NCBI GenBank assembly: GCA_023935145.1
Contig: CM043700.1
Location: forward strand, 41,311,620 to 41,375,619
Direction: 5' to 3'
Length of the DNA: 64,000 nt
Source: Bretschneidera sinensis
Lineage: Eukaryota > Streptophyta > Magnoliopsida > Brassicales > Akaniaceae
Every line of letters begins with the position of its first letter. Positions within the stretch are counted from its first letter, which is position 1. This document shows, in pieces, positions 33,081-45,800 of this stretch. The notes beneath the pieces are model-generated. The model was not told where the DNA came from and ran no database searches. It saw only the letters and a program-made list of their open reading frames with translations. Both the position numbers and the translations under genes were made by a program.

Positions 33081-34140
33081 GAATGTTCTTGAGGACAATG
33101 AAACTTGGTGGACTGATTCTGGTGCAATGAGACATGTCTGCAAGGAAAATAATTTTTTTTAAGAACTGTAAAGCAATGGTTGGTGATATTTTCTTGTACA
33201 TGGGAAATTCAACCACTGTACCAGTGATAGGAAAGGTAAAAGTTTAAATAGAGTTCACTTCTGGAAAAACTCTCACCATCACTGATGTATACCATGTACC
33301 TTAAATTAGAAGAATTTAGTTTTTCATAGCCTCTTGAAAAAAATTGAGTTCAAGCTAATATTTGAGGCTGATAATTTTGTTCTCTCTAAGGGAGGTAATT
33401 TTGTTAGGAAAGGATACATGTATGAGGAGAAGTTTAAACTCAATATTAATAATACGAGTATGATTTCTACTTATATTGTTGATTGTTCTGCTTTACTTTG
33501 GCATAATCATTTAGGACGTATAAATGCTAGAAGATTAAATGATATGATAAAGTTAGATTTACTTCCAAAATTTGATATAACCATGGAAAATTGCAAAACA
33601 TGCATGCTAACTAAAATCACTAGAAACCCATTTTCAAGTGTTAAAAGAAACTAAAAAAATCTAGATTTAATTCATAGTGATTTATGTGATATGCATGTTA
33701 TACTTTCTTTAGGGGGAAAGAAATATTTTTTAACCTTTTATAGATGATTGTACAAGATATTGTTATGTTTATTTTTTATATTCTAAAGATGAAGCTATGC
33801 ATAGTTTTCTGCTTTTAAGAATGAAGTAGAAATTCAGTGTGACAATAGGATTAAATGTATTAGAACTAATAGAGGAGGTTAGTACTATGATCCTACTTAT
33901 TTTGAGAATCATGGAATAATTCATTAGATCACTGCTCCTTATACACCATAAAAAAAGGTGTAGTAGAGAGGAAAAATAGAACTATAAAATAGATGGTTAA
34001 TGCCATGCTTTCCAACTCTGGTCTAGGACGTGTGTTTTGAGGAGAATCACTTTTAATAGAAAAATAAGAAGCCTAATCTAGACTACCTTGGACATTGGAA
34101 TTATTTAGAAGCTTCATATTTATGTGCTAGTTCACTTTAG
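33081..34140 (+). pseudogene. Ty1/copia protease remnant and integrase N-terminus/core, truncated
   Basis: A protease remnant is seen in WWTDSGAMRHVC (copia DSGA active site), VYHVP and related blocks. The GAG-pre-integrase region LLWHNHLGRINARRLNDMIK and MENCKTCMLTKI is open. The integrase core (IHSDLCDMH, GGKKYFLTF, TAPYTP) is riddled with stops to about 34140. RT and RNase H are absent: the sequence changes to the 3' end of an Athila-like element. The copia copy is therefore truncated as well as mutated. Confidence 0.8.
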
Positions 34141-34149
34141 ACTGATTTG

Positions 34150-35474
34150 AGCTTGTGATGCCTTAGCCAACCTTTTGTAAGTAATTAAATTTTAACATTT
34201 CTATTCATTGCGAAGATGGGTTCATTTTTTTAAGCTTGCTCATGAATAAATATCATGGTTTTGTGTGATACTTAAATTTTTGGATACCATGAAAGATCGA
34301 TTTATCTTTGTGTTCTTTGTTTTTCATTTAGTTTTTAGTTTTGTATTGCTAAGGGACTAGCAATATGTAAGTTTGGGGATGTGATAAGTGCTTAAATATT
34401 CATATTTAAGCCCTTTAATTTATATTTGTTAAGCTTTTAGTTTGTGTTATTTCATCATATTTTATCTCCTTTATGTGTTTACTGTGTTTTTCTAGGTTTT
34501 TGGAGCATTATGGAATTATCCGACTTAAAGAGCAAAATGTGAAGGCTTAAATCCCATATCCCACATCCCACATCGGTTGGAAACACATTGCACTCATGGA
34601 GTTTCCCTATAAAAGCCCCATTTCACTTCATCTTCAAGTGTGTGGATCTCGAAGGCTTTGCTATCAAGGGGGAAGAGCACCGCACAGCAAAAACAAAAAG
34701 AAGAAAAAACAAAGAGAGGAGCTGTAAGTGTAATTTCTCTCTCAATGTGTTTTCAGTTTTAATTTATTTCTTTTGTGTTCTAAAGTTTAATGTTTAGCAA
34801 TTTAATTGTGAAATTTATTTTCATAATCATGAGAGGCTAAAACCTTCATCTAAGGTTGAAGATGAAGCCTCGCCATTTATTAGCATTATATTTTCATATG
34901 TGTTCGTACGATTTCGACATTTTTGTATTGATGTTCTATTTTAGTTCAATTGTTTGAGAAAATTCTTATGATTGGTTGCTTTGTTTATAAACTGTTCAAA
35001 TTGGATATTTGACGTTTTCATCCGACGGATACATCGAATCATTCAAATTAAATTGGATATCCACTGTGATTTGTAAATTAAATGGATACATTGGATGATT
35101 TGATTTAATTAGGGTATTCGTTGTGAGTTGTATATCAATGGATTCATGGAATTATTTAATAAATTACTTTTATATAGAACATACATAAGATGTAATTGCT
35201 TGTCGGTTGTAGGAACAACAATCATGAATATATATGCTTTAATTTGGTGGGGTAGATTCAGAAACCTTAGTGCTTTTATCATTTGTTTTAAATCAATTTA
35301 GTTTAGTTTATATTCTTTGCACGACACAGTTCGAAATTCGTAACTAGGTTAAAATAGGTTTAGTTTAAATAAAAATTTATTTTCACGACGCAATTCCCTA
35401 TAGATTCGACCTCGCACTTGCACACACTATATTGCAAACGACTTGTGCTTGCGAGTAATTTAAAACTACCAACA
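34150..35474 (+). mobile_element. 3' end of an Athila-like gypsy element with its LTR
   Basis: 3' untranslated region with GCTAAGGGACTAGCAATATG, then a purine-rich tract AAGTTTGGGGATG (34369-34381), then an LTR at 34382-35474 beginning TGATAAGTGCTTAAATATTC and ending ACTACCAACA. This 3' architecture is characteristic of Athila and related elements. The 5' part, including all coding sequence and the other LTR, is missing in the window. It lies between the truncated copia and the gag of the second Tat-like element. The join at 34140-34150 is approximate. Confidence 0.65.
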
Positions 35475-35875
35475 AGGCCCTAAAGACTTCACACTGATAG
35501 GGATGAGTTTATCCCAATCCCTTGCTAACCTTAAAAAAGAGGACAAACATAACCCTCTACTAGCAAGACCCTTGCCTAATCTAGTTCAACCATACTGGGA
35601 CCTCTCTAAGTGCTCCCATTTCCACCAATTCACCGGCCATGATACCAATGGATGCCAAAGGTTAGAAAATGAAATCCATGACCTCATTGACAATGGTCTT
35701 GAGCCACCCTAAATTGCTAATAATCCCCTGCCTAATTATCATAATGTAGCCCCACCAAATTTCTATAACATGATTGAGGAATCACTCACTACCTTTGACC
35801 CCTCCACCCTAATCACCCTAGTAACTAAACACAACCCCAAATATAAAACCATTCTCACCCTAGAGTTCCCTTAGA
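35475..35875 (+). pseudogene. Second Tat-like gypsy element: gag C-terminal region
   Basis: Reads MSLSQSLANL, then DLSKCSHFHQFTGHDTNGCQ and RLENEIHDLIDNGLEPP. This cysteine/histidine pattern (C.FH...GH....C..L...I.DLID) is the zinc-knuckle region preceding protease in Tat-like gypsy polyproteins. It stops at about 35710 and resumes in frame fragments. The start of gag lies left of the Athila-like LTR or is lost. Confidence 0.7.
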
Positions 35876-36072
35876 ATATCAAGTATAACATTCTTTGCAG
35901 TAAAGCCTCGGTTAAAGGCATTTAAAATAGTGAGAGTGAAGATAATGGAAAGGTAGTGGCAAGAAAAGTGATTGGGAAATAATGATAGATAGCGTATTAA
36001 CAGCCAGATCGGGGAATGAAATAGTCAGTTGTGATAAGGTGGTAACCACAGTAGTGGTGAGCAAGACTTTCA

Positions 36073-37008
36073 ATGGCAAAAAAAAAAAAAAAGACTGTGT
36101 GGTATAATAGTAGTGAGGAGGAAGAAGAGGTAAGCCAATTGACTCGAGGCGACCATCATTTTAAGTTGCGTCACCTCGAAGTTGATAACCCCAGGAGAGA
36201 AGAAAGAGAAGATAGGAGGATGATAGTGGAAAAAGTGAAAGGGAAGGAGAATGAAGAAGATGAAGATCTAGTGTTGCAACAATTGAAGAAAAAGCATGCT
36301 AATATCTCTTTTTGGGGGTTACTAATGTGCTCAAAGAAGCATCGACAAGCCATGCTGGATCACTTAGGTGGGGTGGATATCACCACAAGTACTTCTATTG
36401 ACGATCTCTTAGCCTTGATTAATGTGTCAAAGAAAGGAGAACTAGACTTGATCTTTAGTGACAAATATATCCTGTCATATGGAAAGAACCATAACAGTGC
36501 TCTGTATCTAACAATAGACGTCATGAGATGAAAAATATCCATGGTATTGGTTGATAACGAGTCAAATTTGAATGTCTTGCCCTTATGGATGACACAAATT
36601 TTGAGTGTTAAGCATGACTTCCATCATAACAGTCAAACAATTCAAGTTTATGACAACAAAAAACACTTTGTAGTTTGGACAGTAAGCTTGAGATGCAAGT
36701 TTGGTCTGGATAATATGGTGATTGACTTCCATATTATTGATATCGCTACATCTTTCAACATTTTTCTAGATAGACCATGGCTCCACATTCTAGAGGCAGT
36801 GCCTTCAACTTTCTACCAGAAAGTAAAGTATAGAGTTGGGAATCAAGTAATAACCTTATTTGGGGACGAAATCGACATCACTCCCATGTTTGGTATTGAG
36901 ATAAAAAGTAAGGTGTTGCATGGTTTTATCTTTGAGGAAATTACAATATTTGACACAGTAGATGTTTACCCGTGCATCAATCCTGCAATTTTTCATATTA
37001 TGATATGA
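36073..37008 (+). pseudogene. Second Tat-like gypsy element: linker and aspartic protease
   Basis: First segment (36073-36531) includes LKKKHANISFWGLLMCSKKH and the following linker. After one in-frame TGA the protease reads MVLVDNESNLNVLPLWM (active-site block, D-N-E in place of the usual D-S/T-G), then FHIIDIATSFNIFLDRPWLH and VPSTFYQKVKY (flap and closing blocks). Tat-like elements of this family commonly have DN(G/E)S at this site. Only one stop separates the two segments, so this part is less decayed than pol. Confidence 0.8.
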
Positions 37009-37699
37009 ATGAATTACTTCCCAGTAGCAGGTCTGGGAAAGTATGGAAAAAGTGTGAGGGAATATTTAGATTTCAAGTAGTAGTTTGGGAAACAGGATTT
37101 AGGCTATAAGCCCGATAGAAACAAGAGAGAATGAAGAAAGTTCCACTATACTTTGAATGAGCATTTCATGAAAGAAGGAGAATATTTTACTTACTATGAG
37201 TTCTTTAACCCATGGGTGAACATAAAGACTCAAGAGAGGCAACTAGGTTTCAAGATATTCTTCAACCTTGAATTTTCCAAAGAGAAAGCGGCAATCGAAA
37301 AGAAAGAGGTACACCAAGCGAATGACCAGATCCAAAATCTGGATGGTTGACCTTTGAGTATCTTGATGATGAAAGAGAGTAAGGCAAAAGGTTTTGATCC
37401 AACCATGTTAATTAGTCCAGTTGATGGGTGCACCAACCGTAGTGGAATGATGCCCCTGACTCATTCCTAGAGTCTAGTGATGAAAAAAAACTGAATGAAA
37501 TAATGAATGATTTCGAGTACTTAGAGTCTTTTTTATGTGATGAGAAAATCCTAAATGAAATTAGCTAAGAATTTTCTTTACCAAAGGATATTATTAATTT
37601 AGTTAAGAATGAGAAATAAAACATAGCCCAACCTAGAATTACTCAAGTCATTCTTTTATGCACTGATGAAAATCCATAAGAAATTTGCGTTGGTTAAAC

Positions 37700-38650
37700 A
37701 TTATTTGAAAAAGAAAGTGAAAATCTGATAAAAGTTTTACAAGAGTAGAAAGATGTAGTGTCATGGTCATATAAGGATATGCTAGGCATTAATCCAAAGA
37801 TTATGTAGCATAAGACCCCATTGAATCCAGAGGCCAAGCCAATCCAACCAAAGTTAAGAATAATGAGAGCAGATTAGATAGTCAAGATCAAAGAAAAAAA
37901 TCCTCAAGCAATTGCAAGCTGACTTCTTGATGGTTTCTAAGTATCCTCAATGGGTAGAAAATATGGTAGCAATGCCGAAGAAGGATAGTAAAATCAGAGT
38001 ATGTGTAAACTATAGAGATCTGAACCTGGCCATCCCTAAAGACGACTTCCTTTGCCTCATATAAATACCCTCATAGATAATACAACTGGAAATGCCCTAT
38101 TTTCGTTCATGGATGGCTATTTGGGGTATAACTAGATTCTCATGGATCTTGAAGACAGAGGAAATACTACCTTTACTATCTAGTAGGGGAACTTTTTTTA
38201 TATGGTCATGTTATTTGGACTCAAAAATGCCGGGGCAACTTATCAGAGGATGGCCACCACTATTTTTCATGATAAGATCCACAAGGAAAGGAGATATATA
38301 TGGATGACATGATTGTTAAGTTTGAATGTAGAGAATGACATCGGGATGCCCTTCGAACATTATTTGATAGAATTCGGAAGTATAAGCTGTGGTTGAATCC
38401 TAAAAAGTGTGCATTCGGAGTCATTACCAGTAATCTTCTGGGTTTCATGCTCAGTGAGTGGGGAATCGAGGTAGATCTAAAGGTGTCTTCGATCCTAGAA
38501 ATGTCAATGTCGAAGACAGAGAAAGTGGTTAAGGAATTTTTAGGAAGAATTCAGTACATCAACAAGTGCATTGCCAAGCTTATCCATACTTGCGAGCCTA
38601 TTTTCAAACTGCTTAAAAAATCCCAACTAATGGTATGGAACGAATAGTGT
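37700..38650 (+). pseudogene. Second Tat-like gypsy element: reverse transcriptase
   Basis: Degraded RT. Blocks in order: VSKYPQWVENMVAMPKKDSK (N-terminal), IRVCVNYRDLNLAIPKDDF, FSFMDGY, LKNAGATYQRMATT, IYMDD-like region broken near 38300, then NPKKCAFGVITSNLLGFM and VKEFLGRIQYINKCIAKLI. At least six frame changes or stops lie in it. The order of blocks is intact, so decay is by point mutation and small indels. Confidence 0.8.
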
Positions 38651-39560
38651 CAAAAAGCCTTTAAGAATATCAAAGATTATCTCAAGAACCCTCTAATGTT
38701 AGTCCCACTCAAACATGGTGCTTCACTTTTTCTTTACTTGTCTATCACTAACACCTTTATGGGGGCCATCTTAGCTCAAGAGAATGAAAACGAAAAAAGA
38801 AAAGGCCATTTACTACCTCAGCAAGAAACTCGTGGCTTATGAGTTGAATTACTCTTGGGTAGAAAAGACTTGTCTCGCTCTAGTTTGGGCTGCCAAGAAA
38901 CTCCAACACTACTTTCAATCGTTCTTAGTGAAAGTGATCTCCCGTCTAGATCCACTAAAGCATGTGTTTAAGCCCCCAATCATAAACGTAAGGATAATCA
39001 AATGGATGGTCATTCTCTTTTAGCTTGATTTTCAATACGTGACCCAAAAGTCAGTCAAAAATGGGATAATTTCAAATTTTCTGCCAAATTTCTCAGAAAG
39101 AAAGAAAAGATTGAAGAATTCAACTTCCTAGATGAAGACATTTTGGAGATTGAAGTGAGTGGGAGATGTACTCCAATTAGACAGCTAATCAGAAAAGTTT
39201 TGGGATTCGGGCAGTGTTAGTTTCTCTTGAAGGAGTTATAATTACCTTATCAATTCGCTTGAATTTTGAATCTACCAATAATGTGACTGAATATGAAGCT
39301 TGTATCGCTGGTTTGGAAGCACTTGTTGAGATTGGGACAAAAAAGGTCACAGTATATGAAGATTCTTCCTTAGTCTTTTTTCAGTCTCGCGGAGAATGAA
39401 GGACCAAATACCAGGGAATGAAGCGTTATTAGAGTCATCTCGAGAATTTGGTTCAATGCTTCGATAGGGTAACCTTTGCTTATCTACTATGGGCCCAAAA
39501 TCAATTCGCCGATGCACTGGTCACTCTAGCTTCAATGTTGGAAATGCCTAACAAGGTTGA
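38651..39560 (+). pseudogene. Second Tat-like gypsy element: RNase H and second RNase H
   Basis: The first RNase H reads KKEKAIYYLSKKLVAYELNY and CLALVWAAKKLQHYFQS. The second RNase H reads ALVSLEGVIITLSIRLNFES, NNVTEYEACIAGLEALVEIG and the end FADALVTLASMLEMP. The tandem pair again points to the Tat lineage. The tract between (39020-39210) is disrupted. Confidence 0.78.
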
Positions 39561-39727
39561 GGCAATCCCATTACTAGTTGAGCAGAAGGATGACATAACC
39601 TATTGTATAGTTATCGAGATCCGAGCTCAATCATCTGACCGTTTACCTTGGTATACTAATATCTAGAACTTCCTGTAGCAGAGGTTCCTCCCCAATAGTG
39701 GAAAAAGAGACAAGCTAGTGATAGTCA

Positions 39728-40518
39728 TTGGCCTCCCAATTTGTCATTTATGGAGAGAGACTTTATAGAAAATCGTTCGATAGGGTCCAATTGTTATATG
39801 TAAATGAGAACATTGCTGGAAGAATCATGATGGAAGTGCATGAAGGTACTAGAGGTCCATATATGAATGGAAGAATGTTGGCAAGAAAGATCATCCGCTT
39901 ATATTATTACCGGATTAACATGGAGATTGACTATTATAATTATATGAATAAGTGCCATAAATGTTAGTTTCTTTGCAATTTACAACATTTGCCACCCCAA
40001 GAGCTCTTCAACATGACCATCCCTGGCCTTTCGCTACTTGGAGCATAGATGTGATTTACAAATTATCTCCCAAGGCTCTCAATGGTAATGAATACATCCT
40101 GGTGGCAATTGACTACATCACCAAATGTGTAGAAGGTGCATCATTTTCCACCTTGAAGGCTAAGCATATGGCACGAGTCATTAACTATAAAATCATTTAT
40201 CATTATAGAGTATCCTTTGAACGAAACTCAAACAATGACACACATTTCGAAGGTGAGGTAGTGGATTTACTCAATAAGTGCAAAATTGAGCACCACAAGT
40301 CCTCTACTTACCGACCTCAGACAAACAAGGTAGTAAAAGCAACCAACAAGAATGTCATGACTATATTGACTAATATGGCGGAGAATTATTGTGATTGGCA
40401 CAAGAAGTTTCCTTTTGCATTATGGGGATATCGAACTTCGATCAGGTCTTCAATAGGCATCCCTCATTATTCCATAATTTATAGTATGGATGTAGTTCTC
40501 CTAGTCGAGGTGAAAAAT
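39728..40518 (+). pseudogene. Second Tat-like gypsy element: integrase, interrupted
   Basis: Zinc region reads VHEGTRGPYMNGRMLARKII and YYNYMNKCHKC (H..H..C..C). After one stop, the core reads FATWSIDVIYKLSPKALNGN (first Asp) and ILVAIDYITKCVEGASF. The second Asp block, normally TDNG, is corrupted to NNDTHF. The catalytic Glu position in the NGAVEAAN-type block reads NKVVKATN, a Glu-to-Lys change. This copy could not integrate even with stops repaired. It ends at 40518 where the chromovirus begins and continues at 50189. Confidence 0.85.
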
Positions 40519-41377
40519 TGAAACATCCCATCTCGGGTTGGCCACCCCCAAGACGGTATCGTCGCATTTTGAAATCCCATCATGATACATATATACAAAA
40601 ATATAAAAATGTACATCAACTGAATGTATATATATCTATACATCAATCCCCAACCCTCAACAGGGGAGTTACATTATTAAAATTTCAACTGAAATAATAT
40701 ATGCATGAATATTTACAATTTTTTTTCTTTCCATTAGTCTGAGGATGTGGACCATGTGGCTTACAGATAATGACTCAGTCTGAATCTCAGCTCACCAATC
40801 TATCTGTCATGTCCACTTTTGAAATTATTTAATAATGAGGAGTGAGCTTCACAAGCTCAGTGAATTAAATTTACTAGAAGTACTTAATTATATACTTCCG
40901 GTCACATCTTATAATTTAATCATTTCTAATCATCTTCTAATATTCATTCATCTATTTTCTCATATAATACAATAACAACATTTTGTTATCACTACTCATA
41001 TCATAATTCTAACCATTATACAATCTCTTCTTAAATTAATCATTAAACAAATCAATCTTTCAATCATACATTTAATAATATTGAGATTATCAATTTAACA
41101 TCATTATTTACCTCGTTATGAGGTTCACAACATATAATCAATTAAGCAAATCAATTTTTATCATATCTTACTGTCATATTTATTTCTCATCATATTTGTC
41201 TCTCTGTGAGACTCATTTGTCTATCAATCGTATCAGAATCAAGACTGATGCTTAAGCATCTCAATCAATAACAATCAATAATTAAAACAAATGCAATGCA
41301 TGAATTTAAATTTTTTCTTTCTTTCTCATGAGGTAATTTCATATTATAATTTGAGAACATCTTCCCATATGTTGACA

Positions 41378-41830
41378 TGTTTCAGCTAGATCGGTCGCCT
41401 TCCTGGTTCTTTTATTTTCAGTTAGACCGACTACCTATCCGGTTCTTTTATTTTCAGTTAGATCGGCTGCCTTCCTGGTTCTTTTATTTGCAGCTAGAGT
41501 GGCTGCCATCCTGGTTCTTTTATTTTCAGTTAGACCGGGACTGCCTTCCTGATTCTTTTATTTTCAGCTAGACCAGTTGCCTTTCCAATTCTTTTATTTT
41601 TAACTAGACCGGTTGCCTTCCCGGTTCTTTTATTTTCAGCTAGACTGATTGCCTTCCCGATTTTTTATTTTATGCATAAGAACAATAATATGAAAATAAG
41701 TAGACTAGCTGCCTTCCTAGTCTTTTATTTTCAGCTAGACCGGCTGCTTTCTCGTTCTTTTATTTTATACATAAGAACAATAATATGAAAACAAGTAGAC
41801 CAGCTGCCTTCCTGGTCTTTTATTTCATGC
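41378..41830. repeat. 36-bp minisatellite inside the chromovirus LTR, left copy
   Basis: About ten tandem units of a 36-bp sequence of the type CAGCTAGACCGGCTGCCTTC followed by CYGGTTCTTTTATTTT. The 36-bp spacing is seen at 41419 and 41455. Later units are interrupted by a ~35-bp spacer (ATAAGAACAATAATATGAAA) that itself recurs. One frame is open as a 12-residue peptide repeat, which is a by-product of the 36-bp period. Confidence 0.9.
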
Positions 41831-42851
41831 ACATGAGCAATAATATGAAAACAGTATACATTCAAGCATTCAATTTAACTATCCAACTCTTTCCCAAAAT
41901 TATTATTTTTATCATATTCCTTAAATCATCTCCTCATACATCATATCCACTTTTCAATCATATTTTTTAGAAATAATATAAAACTTCTCAACATATTTTT
42001 CATTCATTCATCCTATTTAAAATATAAATTCTCATATGATTAATATCCAAAACACTTTCCAATTCCTAATCAATAAATCCATCAGTTTTCATATATCACA
42101 AAAAATATATCATTAAATTATTTTAATTCACCTATTTATTCAAATATCATAATTCCATATTTTTATTGGTTTCAATTTCTAAAAGTAAATCTAACTCACT
42201 GCGTAACACTTAAAGCTATCTGTGGATCGTCTCCTTGCCTTTCCTGCTCATTTCAACAATTTAACCCAATTCATGATCGTCAACACATGACATAATATTT
42301 ATATTAAAATTTCTAATTTATTCTTCAATTCTTCCATAATTCATACCCTTTAAATTTCTATATCCAATTCCGGGTAATTTCATGTTTGCATAATTTCAAA
42401 AATAAAATTTACATTATTACATTTTTTTCTTAAAGCTTCCCTCAAATCTTTTTAAAATGCTTCAGTAAAATTCTTTAAAATTTCAATCTTTTAACCTTTC
42501 TTTGAGTCCCTATGTGTTTAAAGAAAGAGAGTAATTTGAATTGAAGAAAGAAGGAAACCAAATGGGATTTGGTAAGAAAATATAAAACAAAACAAAAAAA
42601 ATGGTTTTTATATTCAAACTGTCTGCACCATTCAACTTTGCTGTCTAACATGCATAATTGCATGTTGGGCGGTTTATACCTGGGCTCCAGGAGTTTGCAT
42701 CTCCTTTTTTTTTTTTTTTTTTTTTTTTTACTTTAAAAAACTAGACACCTGGACGTCCAGGTGTCTTCTTTTCTTTCTTTTTTTCCTCCTTGTAACATTA
42801 ACCATCTAACCCTTTTTTTTTCAAAAGAATTATTCCATTCAATAGTAAGTC

Positions 42852-42856
<5 letters not shown>

Positions 42857-42902
<46 letters not shown>
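42857..42902. repeat. (TA)n microsatellite in the left chromovirus LTR
   Basis: TA run of about 40 bp. The same position of the right LTR (near 50110) has only TATATA, so the run expanded after insertion. Confidence 0.9.
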
Positions 42903-42903
<1 letters not shown>

Positions 42904-43019
42904 TATTTTAATTCCATGTAATATCTCTCAAATTACTTATTTATCCTTACTTTAAGAACACAGGTATTACAATTCTACCAACCTTATAAAAATTTTGTGC
43001 CTTAAATTTCTTTACCTAC

Positions 43020-44346
43020 TCACGAAGAAGCTGGAGGTACTATTTCCTCATTCTTGCCTCATGCTCCCAAGTAATTTCTTCAACATCTTTATTCCGCCAC
43101 AGAACTTAAACTAATGGAATTACTTTATTACACAAGACTTGTTCTTTTCTGTTTAAAATTCTCATTGGTACTTGTATAAAATTCAAATCTTCCTGAATTT
43201 CTACAATTTGGCTCAAAATATTATGAGATTCATCATGTAAGTGCTTTCGTAAAAGTGAAACGTGAAATACATTATGTAACTGTTTCAACTCTAGAGGCAA
43301 TTCCAGGCTATACACAACTAGCCCAACTTTCTCAATAACCTCATAGGGTCCCACATACCTCGGACTCAACTTTCCTTTCTTTTTTACCCTGAACACATAT
43401 TTCCATGGAGATATTTTCAAATACACCCAATTATCTACTTGAAACTCAAGAGGTTTTCTTCTATTATCAGCATAGCTATTCGGTCTTGAAGACCCTCAAC
43501 ACACCTTTAGATTCTCTCTAACCAGTTTGATCCTCTCAGTTGTTAACTCAATAACTTATGGACCAAATATATTACTCTTTCCCACTTCTTCCCAACATAC
43601 AGGAGTTCTACACCTCCTACCATATGATTCCTCAAACGGTGCCATTCAAATACTAGATTGATGTTGATTATTATAAGCAAATTCAATCAATGGCAAGTAA
43701 GCATCCCAACTTACTGAGAAACTCATCACATTTGTCCTCAACATATATTCTAGTACTCTAATAATCCTTTATGTCTGCTCATCTATTTTAGGATGAAAAG
43801 TTTTACTAAATTACAATTGCGTACCCATAGCTTCCTGAAAACCCCTCCAAAATCTAGAAGTAAATCTAGAATCTCTATCTGATACAATGCTCAAAGGCAA
43901 TCACACCATCTCAGCTACATACAGTTTATGCAACTTTTCAAGACTCCAAGTAGTTTAATAAGACAAAAATGAGCTGGTTTAGATAATCTATCTATAATCA
44001 CCTACACAACATCAAAACCTCTCTAGGTAAAAAGAAGAGGCTGTAGTAAGCCTGCTGAATGTCTATTCTCAAACTTCACCTACAGACAAACCAAACATGT
44101 AGAAATGTATTCAGCTACATCTTTCTTTAATCTAGACCACCAGAAATTTTGTTTCATTCCCCTATACATTTTATTGTTACCAGGGTGCATCGAATACACT
44201 GAACCATGTGTCTCTCTCAATATCGTTTTTTTCATCTCAACATCATTGGGGACACAAATTCTATTTACCAATACCAAAATACCATCATTTCTAATAAGCA
44301 TTCTACAATGGATGACTGTACAACCATGTTTTCCAATAATACTCAT
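43020..44346 (-). pseudogene. Chromovirus integrase and chromodomain-like C-terminus
   Basis: Read on the minus strand from 44346: the zinc region RETHGSVYSMHPGNNKMYRG, WWSRLKKDVAEYISTCLVC (H..H..C..C). The catalytic core at 44080-43430 is heavily broken. Then comes the GPY/F block KKKGKLSPRYVGPYEVIEKV and LELPLELKQLHNVFHVSLLR. It ends with a chromodomain-like tail KVLWRNKDVEEITWEHEARM near 43020. In chromoviruses this tail can steer insertion by binding modified histones. Stops and frameshifts make it dead. Confidence 0.88.
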
Positions 44347-45800
44347 CGATCACTAATATTCAAATTCATTATCATCTCTCTCAACTCTACTATCAGATTC
44401 ACATCATGGCTCTTTATAGTAGGTAATCTTCCTGTAGATTTTCTACTCAATGCATTAGCTACCACATTCACTTTTCCTAGATGGTAATGTATCTTACAAT
44501 CATAATCACTAATCCACTCCATCCAATGCCTTTTTCTCAAATTCAGTCCTCTCTGGGTATTTAAGTATATCAAACTCTTATAGTTAGTAATTATCTCACA
44601 AGTGGCTTCATACAGATGATGTTTCCAAATCTTCAAACCAAACACTATGGAAGCTAACTCTAAGTCATGGGTCAAGTAATTTCTTTCATGATTCTTCTAT
44701 TGCCTAGAAGCATATGCCACTACCTTTCCATATTGCATCAACACACATCCCAACCCTTGATGCAAAGCATCACTATACACAACAAATCCTTTATCACTAG
44801 AAGAAAGCACCAACACTAGAACAGTGTTAATTTCTTCTTTAGTAATTGGAATATTTTCTCACACTCTCTAGACCATACAAATCTCACATCTTTCTTGGTC
44901 GATCTAGTCAACAATACTGCAATAATAGAAAAGTTTTGAATGAATCTTCTATAATAACCAGCTAACCCCAAAAATATTCTAATCTCAGTCACTTTAGTTG
45001 GTCTCTCCCAACTCAACATTGTCTCTACCTTTTATGGATCAACTGTTATACCATCTCCAGATATTACATACCCCAAGAAAGTTACTTCATTCAACCAAAA
45101 CTCATATTTAGAAAATTTTTCATACAATCTCTCTCTCCTTAGAATCTCCAACACAGTCTCTAAATGTTTCACATGTTCTTCTACATTTTTAGAATATACC
45201 AAAATGTCATCAATAAATATAACCACAAAATTATCAAGAAATGGTTTAAACATTTTATTCATCAAGTCCATGAATGCTGCTAGAGCATTAGTCAACTGAA
45301 ATGGCATCACGAGAAAGTCATGACCATAACGTGCCCTAAAAGTAGTCTTAGGCACATCTCTATCCTTTACCTTCAACTTATGATAACTTGACCTCACGTC
45401 TATTTTAGAAAACACCCTTGCTCTCTATAACTGCTCAAATAAATCATTTATCCTGGGAAAAGATATTTTTTCTTAATGGTGATCTTATTTAGCTGTTTGT
45501 AGTCTATACACAACATCATTGCTCTATCTTTCTTATTCACAAACAATACAGGGGATCCCCATGGTGACACACTTGGTCAAATAAATTGTTTATCTAACAA
45601 CTCTTGAAACTAAACTTTTAACTCTCTCAACTTAGTGGGTGTCATTCTGTAGGGTGTTATAGATATATATGATAAACTTGGTACCACATCAATAGAGAAT
45701 TTAATCTCCCTACTGGGAGGCAAATTAGACAACTTATCAAGAAATACATCAGAAAAAATCTTTCACTACTAAGATTTTTTCCAACTCTACTATCATTTGT
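44347..45800 (-). pseudogene. Chromovirus reverse transcriptase and RNase H
   Basis: RT at 45415-45032 reads [40 protein letters not shown] and the catalytic [14 protein letters not shown]. The thumb/connection at 45019-44816 reads TEIRIFLGLAGYYRRFIQNF. RNase H at 44675-44343 reads LASIVFGLKIWKHHLYEA and HYHLGKVNVVANALSRK. The N-terminal RT (45800-45420) is frameshifted. The FIDD catalytic pair is intact. Gene order is that of Tekay/Del chromoviruses. Confidence 0.9.

Larger units (their letters stand above)
40519..42971 (-). repeat. Left (3') LTR of the chromovirus
   Basis: 2453 bp. Contains the 36-bp minisatellite (41378-41830), a CAGGTGTC-type hairpin region near 42745-42770 and a TA microsatellite. 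Closely similar to 47843-50188, with substitutions throughout. Confidence 0.92.

Noticed and set aside
41377..41571. ORF with 12-residue repeats (FQLDRLPSWFFY)
   Set aside because: A direct result of the 36-bp LTR minisatellite; both LTRs break the frame at different points.
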